From an uncultured Lachnospiraceae bacterium (GTDB lineage: Bacteria > Bacillota_A > Clostridia > Lachnospirales > Lachnospiraceae), in the NCBI GenBank assembly GCA_910588595.1, contig CAJUQU010000001.1:1-52858 (forward strand): a DNA stretch of 52,858 nt, in the 5' to 3' direction. The position numbers and the translations under genes were made by a program. Each line of letters starts with the position of its first letter. Within the stretch, counting starts at the first letter, position 1. The notes under the pieces are model-generated. The model was given only the letters and a program-made list of their open reading frames with translations, was not told the DNA's origin and ran no database searches. Positions 25,509-33,786 of the stretch are shown here, one piece after another.

Positions 25509-27248
25509 GTGCTTAAAATATTGAAGAAGATCAACATACTGATGGATCATAAGCAGAAAGGCGCTATGGCACGTCTGTTCGTGATGATGGTAGTGTCCGC
25601 GGGGCTTGAAACGGGCGCGGTGATGATGGTGATGGCTGTGGTACAGCTGATCCTGGATCCGGTTGCGCTGGAGCAGGGGGAAAAATATCAGCTGATATGC
25701 AGAATTTTCCACTTGCAGAGTACGGTACAGTTCTCCGTGCTTGCGATACTGTTCCTGATCGTGCTGTATGTAGCCAAAAATGCGTTTCAGTTTTTGCTGC
25801 AGAGGAATCTGTACTGTTTTGTGTACAGTAACCAGTTCAAGACAGCATCAAGTCTGATGAAGAACTTTGTCCGGCGCGAATATGAGTATTATCTAAATGC
25901 GGAAACATCTGTTATTCAAAGAAGCATCACGGCGGATGTCAGCAATATGTATGCGCTGATCATGTCTGTCCTGCAGATCGCATCGGAGGCGATCGTCGCT
26001 GTGTTCCTCGTGGGGGCACTCTTTGTGCAGGATCCGGTGATGACGGTAGTGATCGCGGTGCTTCTGGTCGTGACGCTGGTGGTCATCAAAAATATCATCA
26101 AGCCGGTCATGAACCGCACCGGCAAGGAGAACCAGGATTTCGGCGCGTCCATGTTCGCGTGGATCTCACAGACCGTGCAGGGGATCAAGGAGATCAAGGT
26201 CGCAGGGCGCGAGCAGTATTTTATCGGTGAGTACTGCAAGGTCGGCGAGGGGTATGTGAAAGCGATGGAACGGTTCAGCCTGTTCAATAACACGCCGAAG
26301 CTTTTGATCGAGACGGTGTGTATGGCAGGACTGCTCGGATATATCCTGGTGCTGATCGTGTCCGGCGCGAACGTATCTGACATGGTCTCGCTGTTTGCGG
26401 CATTCGGGATCGCGGCGATGCGCCTGCTGCCCGCGGCGAGCCGCATCAACAACCAGCTGACGAGCATGGCGTTCAACGAGCCTTTTTTCTTCAATGTGAG
26501 CGACAATCTGGTCGAGGAGACGGACGAGGAGCACACCGATATCTCCTATGCGGTGGTCGCGAAGGAGAAGCTGCCTGTCACGCGGGAGGTAAAGCTGTCG
26601 GACATCACGTACCACTATCCCAATGCGGACAAGCTGATCTTTGACCATGCGACAGTCTCCTTTCCGATCGGCAAGTCGATCGGCATCGTGGGGACGAGCG
26701 GCGCCGGAAAGACGACGATCATTGATATCTTATTAGGGCTCTTGAAGCTGCAGGGGGGCAGTGTGCTTGCAGATGACGTGAACATACAGGAGCATTACAG
26801 GGAGTGGCTCGCCAATGTGGGCTACATACCACAGATGATCTTTTTGCTGGATGCGGATATTCGAAAAAATGTTGCATTTGGCGTTCCGGAGGATGAGATC
26901 GATGACGAGAAGCTCTGGTATGCCCTGCAGGAGGCGCAGCTTGACGCGTTTGTAAAGACCCTGCCGGAGGGTGTGAACACAGGGATCGGTGAGCGCGGGA
27001 TCAGGCTTTCCGGCGGACAGAGACAGAGAATCGGTATTGCCAGGGCACTTTACAACGATCCTGAATTGCTGATACTCGACGAGGCAACCTCAGCGCTGGA
27101 TAATGACACGGAGGCGGCGATCATGGAGTCCATCAACAGGCTGCACGGAAAGAAAACGCTTGTTATTATAGCGCACAGGTTACAGACGATCGAGAAATGT
27201 GATATGGTGTTCAGGGTGGAAAACGGTAAGATTGAAAGGGATCGATGA
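25509..27248 (+). CDS. PglK-like ABC transporter, lipid-linked oligosaccharide flippase
   Basis: A 579-residue half-transporter with an N-terminal six-helix exporter domain and a C-terminal ATPase. Walker A GTSGAGKT lies at residues 395-402, the Q-loop in YIPQMIFLLDADIRKNVAFG, the signature LSGGQ at 500-504, and Walker B LLILDEATSAL. The Q-loop wording and overall length closely resemble Campylobacter PglK, which flips undecaprenyl-linked glycans. The start is a GTG at 25509 with GAAGGGAT upstream. No Wzx-type flippase is seen in the window, so this protein is the obvious candidate to translocate the product of the locus. It works as a homodimer in this family. Confidence 0.82.
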   Translation: MLKILKKINILMDHKQKGAMARLFVMMVVSAGLETGAVMMVMAVVQLILDPVALEQGEKYQLICRIFHLQSTVQFSVLAILFLIVLYVAKNAFQFLLQRNLYCFVYSNQFKTASSLMKNFVRREYEYYLNAETSVIQRSITADVSNMYALIMSVLQIASEAIVAVFLVGALFVQDPVMTVVIAVLLVVTLVVIKNIIKPVMNRTGKENQDFGASMFAWISQTVQGIKEIKVAGREQYFIGEYCKVGEGYVKAMERFSLFNNTPKLLIETVCMAGLLGYILVLIVSGANVSDMVSLFAAFGIAAMRLLPAASRINNQLTSMAFNEPFFFNVSDNLVEETDEEHTDISYAVVAKEKLPVTREVKLSDITYHYPNADKLIFDHATVSFPIGKSIGIVGTSGAGKTTIIDILLGLLKLQGGSVLADDVNIQEHYREWLANVGYIPQMIFLLDADIRKNVAFGVPEDEIDDEKLWYALQEAQLDAFVKTLPEGVNTGIGERGIRLSGGQRQRIGIARALYNDPELLILDEATSALDNDTEAAIMESINRLHGKKTLVIIAHRLQTIEKCDMVFRVENGKIERDR

Positions 27249-27266
27249 CAAAAGAGGAGGTAGGTT

Positions 27267-28301
27267 ATGAAGCTAAGTATAATAGTACCTGTTTACAATA
27301 TGGCAGCAGATGATAAGCTTAGGTTTTGTCTTGATTCTCTGATCAATCAGACGATCGCGGACTATGAGATCATAGCGGTCGATGATGCCTCGACGGACGA
27401 ATCCCTGGAGATCCTCAGGGAGTATGAATCAAAATATCCGTGGAAATTTAAAGCCCTACAGTCCTATGAAAATGTAAGACAAGGCGGTGCGCGCAACAAA
27501 GGGCTTGATATCGCGCGCGGTACATGGATCGGATTTGTCGACTCTGATGACTGGGTGGCTCCCGAGATGTATGAGAAGCTGATCAGGAAAGCGGAGCAGA
27601 CAGGAGCGGACGTCGTCGGGTGCGATTACTGCATGGTGGACACACACACCATGAATGTCGGCAGGCTCATGCCGAACAACACGGCAGACCAGACAGGGGT
27701 GCTTGAACATGAGCGCTACAAGAAGCTTGTCATGAATCCGGGGAGCATGGTGATCAAAGTGTATCTCAAGGCGGTGATCGATGCGTATGATCTGAGATTT
27801 CCAGAAAAGTCCTTTTATGAGGACAATTGCGCCTCACCGATATGGATGCTGCATTTTACACACTTTGAGAAAGTCGAGGAGCCGTTTTACTACTATTATC
27901 AGCACGACGCCTCCACAGTGCATGAGATCAGTGTGGAGAAATGCGAGGACCGGCTTGCCATGGGGAAGCGGATGATCGAGGAGGCGCGCAGATATGGGAT
28001 CTACAAGCCCTACAGACACGAATTTGAGTTTGCTTTTTCAAAGGTCTATTATATGAACACACTTTTTTCATATATGCTCGGGGTCAAGAAGCCGAGATTA
28101 AAGTTCCTAAAGAAGATCGCTGACGGGATCAGACAGGAGTTTCCGGAATTTCAGGACAATATTTATTACCAGAAAACGTTTGACGAGGAACAGAAGCGGC
28201 TTGCAGCGATGCATATGCAGTCGCCCCTCAAATTCAAGATCTATTTTCAGCTGCTCTATTTTTACCGCAATAAGATCCGCCGCGGCGCCGCAAACGCATA
28301 G
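27267..28301 (+). CDS. GT2 family glycosyltransferase
   Basis: A 344-residue GT2 enzyme with the standard MKLSIIVPVYNMAADDKLRFCLDSL start, IAVDDASTDESL, GGARNKGLDIARGTWIGFVDSDDW (metal site in DSDD) and a long helical C-terminal region common in capsule and teichoic-acid-type transferases. GAGGAGGT is just upstream of the ATG, and the gap to the ABC transporter is only 18 bases, so the two are co-transcribed. The pairing with a flippase is like other lipid-linked glycan clusters. No membrane helix is predicted. The sugar specificity is unknown. Confidence 0.87.
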   Translation: MKLSIIVPVYNMAADDKLRFCLDSLINQTIADYEIIAVDDASTDESLEILREYESKYPWKFKALQSYENVRQGGARNKGLDIARGTWIGFVDSDDWVAPEMYEKLIRKAEQTGADVVGCDYCMVDTHTMNVGRLMPNNTADQTGVLEHERYKKLVMNPGSMVIKVYLKAVIDAYDLRFPEKSFYEDNCASPIWMLHFTHFEKVEEPFYYYYQHDASTVHEISVEKCEDRLAMGKRMIEEARRYGIYKPYRHEFEFAFSKVYYMNTLFSYMLGVKKPRLKFLKKIADGIRQEFPEFQDNIYYQKTFDEEQKRLAAMHMQSPLKFKIYFQLLYFYRNKIRRGAANA

Positions 28302-28311
28302 TGTAGTTGCT

Positions 28312-28362
28312 TGATGCCAGGCAGTGCGGCTGTTGCCTGCGGGGAAATGAGGCATCAGGTTT
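28312..28362 (+). terminator. Possible hairpin between the GT2 gene and the pse operon
   Basis: An outer pair TGATGCC (28312-28318) and GGCATCA (28351-28357) encloses an inner pair AGGCA / TGCCT (28319-28323 with 28334-28338), followed by GGTTTT. It sits between two transcription units and may be a weak terminator or a structured leader. The short T run and the internal loop lower confidence. Confidence 0.35.
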
Positions 28363-28407
28363 TGCGTATAATTGCAGGGATTTTTACAATAATAAAAAAC
28401 AAAGATT

Positions 28408-28436
28408 TTGACGTTTTTTTTATAATGTGGTAATAT
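28408..28436 (+). promoter_or_regulatory. Predicted sigma-A promoter for the pseudaminic acid operon
   Basis: TTGACG (28408-28413) and TAATAT (28431-28436) with a 17-base spacer, in an AT-rich stretch. A second TATAAT at 28421-28426 is only eight bases from the -35, and another at 28443-28448 is too far, so they are probably not used with it. Confidence 0.6.
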
Positions 28437-28482
28437 ATGCTATATAATTTGTCAGTTGGACTTTTGATAGGGAGGTTTCATA

Positions 28483-29478
28483 ATGTTGTTGGATGATAAA
28501 ACGATACTGATCACAGGCGGCACTGGTTCTTTTGGAAGGTGCTTTGCGGAGTATGTGCTCACACGCTACAACCCGAGGAAGATCATCATTTATTCGCGGG
28601 ATGAGTACAAGCAGTGGGTCATGGCAAATGATTTTGCACAGCACAAGGACAAGCTGCGCTTTTTTATCGGCGATGTGCGCGATTATGAGCGCATGAAGAG
28701 AGCGTTTGAGAACGTTGATTATGTGATCCACGCCGCGGCGTTGAAACAGGTGCCCGCATGTGAGTACAATCCGAACGAAGCGATCAAGACAAACGTCAAT
28801 GGTGCCCAGAATGTGATCGACGCAGCGCTGAACACAGGTGTCAGCAAGGTGGTGGCGCTGTCCACGGACAAGGCAGTCAATCCGGTGAATCTGTACGGAG
28901 GCACGAAGCTTGTATCGGACAAACTGTTTGTTGCTGCCAATGCGTATTGCGGAATGAAAGATCTGAATTTTTCCATTGTGAGATATGGAAATGTGGCGGG
29001 GAGCCGCGGATCGATCATCCCGCTTTTCCAGAAGCTGATCAGCGAGGGCGCCAGCGAGCTTCCGATCACGGACTATCGCATGACGCGGTTCTGGATCAGC
29101 CTGACACATGGGGTAGAGCTTGTGATCAAGGCGCTCGAGGAGGCGAAGGGCGGCGAGACCTTTATCAGCAGGATGCCTTCGTTTAAGATCACGGACCTTG
29201 CGGAAGCGATGGCGCCTGGCATGAAGACGGTGGAAATCGGTATCCGCGCGGGCGAGAAGCTTCACGAGATGCTGATCGCGGCGGAGGATTCGATGACGAC
29301 CTACGAGTATGAAAAGAATTTTATCATCTATCCGCAGATGTTCTGGCAGGAGTCCAAGCGTCCGAACCCGAGCGGTAAGAAAGTGGAGGACGGATTTTAT
29401 TATTCGTCGGGAAACAATACAGAATGGCTTTCTGTGGAGCAGATCCGGGAGCTTCTAAAGACGGATCTGTGCGAATGA
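28483..29478 (+). CDS. pseB: UDP-N-acetylglucosamine 4,6-dehydratase (inverting), PseB
   Basis: PseB dehydrates UDP-GlcNAc with C5 inversion to give UDP-2-acetamido-2,6-dideoxy-L-arabino-hexos-4-ulose, the first step of CMP-pseudaminic acid synthesis. The 331-residue soluble SDR has the loop TGGTGSFGR, AALKQVPACEYNP, STDKAVNP (Asp129-Lys130) and the catalytic YGGTK (Tyr138, Lys142), with RYGNVAGSRGSI after. No membrane domain is present, which separates PseB from the larger PglF/WbpM enzymes such as the one at 50180. GGGAGG precedes the ATG. It heads an operon carrying every other Pse step. Confidence 0.93.
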   Translation: MLLDDKTILITGGTGSFGRCFAEYVLTRYNPRKIIIYSRDEYKQWVMANDFAQHKDKLRFFIGDVRDYERMKRAFENVDYVIHAAALKQVPACEYNPNEAIKTNVNGAQNVIDAALNTGVSKVVALSTDKAVNPVNLYGGTKLVSDKLFVAANAYCGMKDLNFSIVRYGNVAGSRGSIIPLFQKLISEGASELPITDYRMTRFWISLTHGVELVIKALEEAKGGETFISRMPSFKITDLAEAMAPGMKTVEIGIRAGEKLHEMLIAAEDSMTTYEYEKNFIIYPQMFWQESKRPNPSGKKVEDGFYYSSGNNTEWLSVEQIRELLKTDLCE

Positions 29479-29529
29479 TCATCTAGATCAGAGAACCCGC
29501 CGAAGCGGGCGGATGGGGGAGAGGCTCTT

Positions 29530-30729
29530 ATGGAAAAACCAGCGATTGCCGGAGGTTCTCCGGTCAGGGATACGAAACTTTATTACGGGCATCAGTATGT
29601 TGACCAGGCGGACGTGAAAGCTGTGGAGGAAGTGCTCACCAGCGATTATCTCACATGTGGTCCCAAGGTTGTGGAACTTGAAAAAAAGCTCTGTGAGCTC
29701 ACGGGGGCAAAGTATGCAGTAGCTGTGAGCAACGGCACAGCTGCGCTCCATATAGCGGCCATGGCAGCCGGTGTCGGTGAGGGGGATGAGCTGATCACAA
29801 CACCGATCACGTTTGCCGCATCTGCAAACTGTGCGCTCTACTGCGGCGGCAGACCGGTTTTTGCGGACATCGATCCGCATACTTACAATATCGATCCGGG
29901 GAGTGTGCAGGAGAAGATCACAGACCGTACCAGGGCTGTCGTGGCAGTAGATTTCACTGGACAGGCAGTGCGGCTGGAGGAGCTGCTTGACATCTGCCAT
30001 AAGAAGGGGATCGTATTGATAGAAGATGGGGCGCACTCCATCGGAACCAAATATAAGGGAAAGCCCGTTGGAAGTATAGCGGACATCACGACATTCAGCT
30101 TTCATCCGGTCAAGACAGTGACGGGCGGGGAGGGCGGTGCGGTGCTCACGGACCGCAGGGACCTGTACGAAAAACTTCTGCTCTACCGCGCCCACGGTAT
30201 CACAAAGGACGAGGCTTTTTATGAGAACGAGAGTCATGGTCCATGGTACCATGAACAGATCGGCTTAGGATATAATTACAGGATCACGGATATTCAGTGT
30301 GCGCTGATCCTGAGCCAGATGGACAAACTTTCGCAGTTTGCGGTGAGGCGCAGGGAGATCGTGAAGCGCTATGACGCAGCGTTTTCGCAGATTCCGCAGC
30401 TCTCTGTGCAGCAGGAGATCCCAGAGTCCGACACAACGAGGCATCTCTACATACTGCGGCTCAGACCGGAGATGCTGACGATCGACCGCAAGGGTTTTTT
30501 TGAGGCGATGGCAGCTGAGAACATCTGTTGCAATGTACACTATATTCCGGTGTACTGGCATCCGTATTACGAAAAGCTCGGATATCAAAAAGGACTCTGT
30601 CCCAATGCGGAAAAACTCTATGGGGAAATGATGAGTCTGCCGCTCTACTACTCCCTGACAGACCAGGATGTCGACGATGTGATCAGGGCAGTCAGGAAAC
30701 TTGTGGATTATTATAAGAAATCTCGGTAA
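29530..30729 (+). CDS. pseC: UDP-4-amino-4,6-dideoxy-AltNAc transaminase, PseC
   Basis: PseC is a PLP-dependent DegT/DnrJ/EryC1 aminotransferase that puts an amino group on C4 of the PseB product, using glutamate. The 399-residue protein begins AIAGGSPVRDTKLYYGHQYV, as PseC proteins do, and shows the PLP-lysine segment FSFHPVKTVTGGEGG (Lys195) and GLGYNYRITDIQCAL. The closest alternative, PglE, makes the bacillosamine precursor; the neighbouring PseB and PseI favour PseC. The gene lies 51 bases after pseB and 35 bases before the pseF start. Confidence 0.93.
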   Translation: MEKPAIAGGSPVRDTKLYYGHQYVDQADVKAVEEVLTSDYLTCGPKVVELEKKLCELTGAKYAVAVSNGTAALHIAAMAAGVGEGDELITTPITFAASANCALYCGGRPVFADIDPHTYNIDPGSVQEKITDRTRAVVAVDFTGQAVRLEELLDICHKKGIVLIEDGAHSIGTKYKGKPVGSIADITTFSFHPVKTVTGGEGGAVLTDRRDLYEKLLLYRAHGITKDEAFYENESHGPWYHEQIGLGYNYRITDIQCALILSQMDKLSQFAVRRREIVKRYDAAFSQIPQLSVQQEIPESDTTRHLYILRLRPEMLTIDRKGFFEAMAAENICCNVHYIPVYWHPYYEKLGYQKGLCPNAEKLYGEMMSLPLYYSLTDQDVDDVIRAVRKLVDYYKKSR

Positions 30730-30764
30730 GGCTTTTGGGAAATTGGTATGTAAAGGAGTTTGGC

Positions 30765-31457
30765 ATGAAGAGCATAGTAGTCATAACGGCGAGGGGCGGC
30801 AGCAAACGGATTCCGCGCAAGAATATCAAGCCGTTTCTGGGAAGACCGATCCTCGAGTACAGTATTGAGGCGGCGCTGGGGGCAGACCTGTTTGACGAGG
30901 TCATGGTGTCGACAGATGACAGGGAGATTGCGCAGGTGGCAGAAAAGGCGGGGGCGAAGGTGCCTTTTTTCAGAAGCGAGCGCACGTCCAATGATTTTGC
31001 CACGACAGCAGATGTGATCGAGGAGGTCCTTGATGCTTATGAGCGGGCTGGAAGGGAGTTTGATACGGTATGCTGTATCTATCCCACAGCGCCTTTTGTG
31101 ACGGCGGACGCCATCAGGAAAGCAATGCTGCTGCTGGGGCAGGAACAGGCGGACTGTGTGATCCCTGTGGTCAAATTTTCGTTTCCGCCGCAGAGAGGTG
31201 TCGTGGTCAGGGATGGAAGGCTCTCGCCGAAGTGGCCGGAAAATATGGCAAAGCGCTCCCAGGATCTAGAGCCGCTCTACCATGATTGTGGTCAGTTTTA
31301 CTGTCTGAACGTGGAGCAGTTTAAGCGGCAGAAGACAGTCTGGATGGAGAATGCAGCGGCGTTCATACAGGATGAAAAGTATGTGCAGGATATCGATACG
31401 CTGGAGGATTGGGAGATCGCAGAAATGAAATACCGGATTTTGAAATCAGATCAATAG
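30765..31457 (+). CDS. pseF: Pseudaminic acid cytidylyltransferase, PseF
   Basis: PseF activates pseudaminic acid with CTP to CMP-Pse, the donor for transferases. The 230-residue protein starts at the ATG at 30765, with AAAGGAG at the proper distance, and opens with the CMP-nonulosonate synthetase signature ITARGGSKRIPRKNIKPFLGRPIL. The metal and sugar regions VMVSTDDREIAQVA and CCIYPTAPF are present. It is in the order pseB-pseC-pseF-pseI found in Campylobacter and Helicobacter-type clusters. NeuA, which uses sialic acid, has the same fold; the surrounding genes decide for Pse. Confidence 0.92.
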   Translation: MKSIVVITARGGSKRIPRKNIKPFLGRPILEYSIEAALGADLFDEVMVSTDDREIAQVAEKAGAKVPFFRSERTSNDFATTADVIEEVLDAYERAGREFDTVCCIYPTAPFVTADAIRKAMLLLGQEQADCVIPVVKFSFPPQRGVVVRDGRLSPKWPENMAKRSQDLEPLYHDCGQFYCLNVEQFKRQKTVWMENAAAFIQDEKYVQDIDTLEDWEIAEMKYRILKSDQ

Positions 31458-31468
31458 GAGGTGAGACC

Positions 31469-32539
31469 ATGGCAGGTTCTTTTCAGATTCATGGCAGATC
31501 AGTAGGGGACGGCAGCCCTGCCTATATCATAGCAGAGATGTCAGGCAATCATGCCGGGAGCATTGAACGTGCGCTGGAACTGATCCACGCGGCGAAGGAA
31601 GCGGGGGCGGATTGTATTAAGATACAGACATACACGCCGGACACGATGACGATCGACTGCCGCAATCAATATTTTCAGATCGAAAAGGGCACATGGGAGG
31701 GGGATAATCTATACTCCCTGTATCAGAAAGCGTATACGCCGTGGGAGTGGCAGGAAGAGCTGCGTGACGAGGCAGCGAAGGTGGGGATAGACTTTCTGTC
31801 AACGCCATTTGACAAGACATCCGTCGACTTTCTGGAGGGACTCGGCGTAGGTTTTTACAAGATTGCCTCTTTTGAACTGGTGGACATCCCGCTGCTGGAA
31901 TACATTGCCTCCAAGAATAAGCCGATCATCATGTCGACAGCGATGGGGACGCTCGAGGAGATCAATGAGGCAGTTGCGGCGATCTATAACACTGGAAACA
32001 GGCAGCTGGCATTGATGAAGTGTTCAAGTGCCTATCCGGCAAAGAGTGAGGAGATGAACCTCTGTACGATCCGTGATCTGAAAGCGCGCTTTGATATCCC
32101 GGTAGGGCTGTCGGACCATTCGATGGGATCTTTCAGCGCTGCGACTGCGGTTGCCCTGGGAGCGAACATCATCGAAAAGCATTTCTGTATCAGCCGGGCA
32201 GTGAAGAATCCCGATTCAGGTTTTTCGATGGAGCCGGAGGAGTTCCGGGAGATGGTCTGCCAGGTGCGCGAGGTGGAGAAGGCTATGGGGAAAGTGTACT
32301 ATGGCGTTACAGAGCAGGAGGAGAGCAATGCCGTTTTTCGCCGCTCCCTGTTTGTCGTGAAGGATATTGAGGCGGGTGGAGTGTTTACGCCGGACAATAT
32401 CAGGAGCATCCGTCCGGCGTACGGATTGAAACCAAAGTACTACAAAGAGGTGCTCGGCAAAACTGCAAAGCGCGAACTGAAGCGTGGGACACCGCTTACA
32501 TTTGACGATATTGAGGGCATGGAGGCACGTGGATCATGA
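31469..32539 (+). CDS. pseI: Pseudaminic acid synthase, PseI
   Basis: PseI condenses 6-deoxy-AltdiNAc with phosphoenolpyruvate to form pseudaminic acid. The 356-residue protein has an N-terminal NeuB-type TIM barrel (IIAEMSGNHAGSIERALELI, ADCIKIQTYTPDTMT, FYKIASFEL, SDHSMG, EKHFCISR) and a C-terminal SAF/antifreeze domain (FVVKDIEAGGVFTPDNIRSIRP). The TYTPD wording is typical of PseI rather than sialic acid NeuB. AGGAGGTGA sits eight bases before the ATG at 31469. Its stop overlaps the pseH start (ATGA). Confidence 0.93.
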   Translation: MAGSFQIHGRSVGDGSPAYIIAEMSGNHAGSIERALELIHAAKEAGADCIKIQTYTPDTMTIDCRNQYFQIEKGTWEGDNLYSLYQKAYTPWEWQEELRDEAAKVGIDFLSTPFDKTSVDFLEGLGVGFYKIASFELVDIPLLEYIASKNKPIIMSTAMGTLEEINEAVAAIYNTGNRQLALMKCSSAYPAKSEEMNLCTIRDLKARFDIPVGLSDHSMGSFSAATAVALGANIIEKHFCISRAVKNPDSGFSMEPEEFREMVCQVREVEKAMGKVYYGVTEQEESNAVFRRSLFVVKDIEAGGVFTPDNIRSIRPAYGLKPKYYKEVLGKTAKRELKRGTPLTFDDIEGMEARGS

Positions 32540-32991
32540 GTTTGCAATTGAGAAAGGCGGATCATGCGGATATGGATCTGCTTTTTGAATGGGCAAATGA
32601 GGCTTCGGTCCGTGCCAATGCTTTTCACACGGAAAAGATTCCCTATGAAGACCATGTGAGATGGTTTGAGTCAATGATGGCAGACGTGGAGACATACCAA
32701 TATATCCTTTGTGAGAGTGAGAAGCCGGTCGGACAGATCCGGCTCAATGTCGAGGGCTGTGAGGCAAAGATCGATTACAGTGTTGCGGCCTGCGAGCGAG
32801 GAAAGGGATATGGCAGTCAAATGCTTTGGATGATACAGGGGCAGCTTGCAGCGGATCAGATACTGTACATCAAAAGACTGGTTGGGCAGGTAAAGTATCA
32901 AAATCACGCTTCTGCCAGGGCTTTTGAAAGAAATGGTTTTCTCAAAAAACAATTGCCGGAATATATACTGTACGAGAAAAATATAGAATGA
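32536..32991 (+). CDS. pseH: Pse-pathway GNAT N-acetyltransferase, PseH
   Basis: A 151-residue GNAT protein that in this pathway acetylates the 4-amino group of UDP-4-amino-4,6-dideoxy-AltNAc, using acetyl-CoA. The start LQLRKADHADMDLLFEWANEASVRANAFHTE is characteristic of Pse/Leg acetyltransferases, and CERGKGYGSQMLWMI holds the acetyl-CoA-binding RGKGYG loop. ARAFERNGFLKKQ is the usual GNAT end. It overlaps pseI by four bases. No other acetyltransferase for this step lies within the operon. The gene is placed after pseI rather than next to pseC, a normal variation. Confidence 0.88.
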   Translation: MSLQLRKADHADMDLLFEWANEASVRANAFHTEKIPYEDHVRWFESMMADVETYQYILCESEKPVGQIRLNVEGCEAKIDYSVAACERGKGYGSQMLWMIQGQLAADQILYIKRLVGQVKYQNHASARAFERNGFLKKQLPEYILYEKNIE

Positions 32992-33012
32992 TTAAATAAA
33001 AGGTGTTATTGA

Positions 33013-33747
33013 ATGAAGATTATTGTCGCAACAGTCAAATCGTGGAATATTGAGCGGGCGGAGGAGCTGCAGAGAAAGTATGAGGGTATACACGAGATTG
33101 TTATTTATACAAACAAGGAAGGATTTTCGCTGAAAAACATCTGTGATTTTCAGCCTGATTACATTTTTCTGCCGCACTGGTCCTATATCATACCGCGTGA
33201 GATCACGGACAACTGGGAGTGCGTGGTCTTTCACATGACGGATCTGCCCTATGGGCGCGGTGGAAGTCCACTGCAGAATCTGATCGTGCGCGGGCATAAG
33301 GAGACAAAGATTTCTGCGATCAGAGTGACGGAGCAACTCGATGGCGGCCCTGTCTATATGAAGCATGTGTTATCCCTGGAGGGAAGTGCACAGGAAATTT
33401 TCGTTCGCTGTTCGGACATTATCTTTCGGGAAATGATGCCACAGTTTCTTGACGGGGGCGGACAAAAAATAACGCCTGTGCCACAGGAGGGAGAACCGGT
33501 GATATTTAAGCGCAGAAGACCGGAAGATGGTCGTATAACAGCTGATATGAAAATAGATCAGATCTACGACTATATCAGAATGCTCGACGCGGAGGGATAT
33601 CCCAGGGCATTTATAGAGTTTGGCGACTACAGGCTGGAATTTGAGTGCGCAGAATATCTGAGCGGCGAGGACAGGAGTGAGAGGAATGAAAGACAACTCT
33701 CGGCAAGAGTCATTTTCCGTGAGGTGTCAGATGGGTCACAGCCATAG
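33013..33747 (+). CDS. Formyltransferase-fold protein of the pse operon
   Basis: A 244-residue protein with the fold of methionyl-tRNA and sugar N-formyltransferases. The region VVFHMTDLPYGRGGSP aligns with INVHGSLLPRWRGAAP of Fmt, and TEQLDGGPVYMK with the downstream Asp segment. His74 and Asp110 of the catalytic Asn-His-Asp triad are present, but the Asn position (residue 72) is Val. The short C-terminal domain (YDYIRMLDAEGYPRAFIEF) resembles that of sugar formyltransferases. AAAAGGTG precedes the ATG. Formylated Pse variants are known in nature (7-N-formyl Pse on Pseudomonas pilin glycan), so N-formylation of a Pse intermediate is plausible. Confidence 0.75.
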   Translation: MKIIVATVKSWNIERAEELQRKYEGIHEIVIYTNKEGFSLKNICDFQPDYIFLPHWSYIIPREITDNWECVVFHMTDLPYGRGGSPLQNLIVRGHKETKISAIRVTEQLDGGPVYMKHVLSLEGSAQEIFVRCSDIIFREMMPQFLDGGGQKITPVPQEGEPVIFKRRRPEDGRITADMKIDQIYDYIRMLDAEGYPRAFIEFGDYRLEFECAEYLSGEDRSERNERQLSARVIFREVSDGSQP

Positions 33748-33786
33748 CAGTGGCGTGGGATCTGGAAGAGATAGGGAGGGATGTAG

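Noticed and set aside
28483..29478. Reading PseB as a duplicate of the PglF-type dehydratase at 50180
   Set aside because: PseB is soluble and has Tyr in the catalytic YGGTK, whereas the other has an N-terminal membrane domain and IMGASK. They belong to different pathways.
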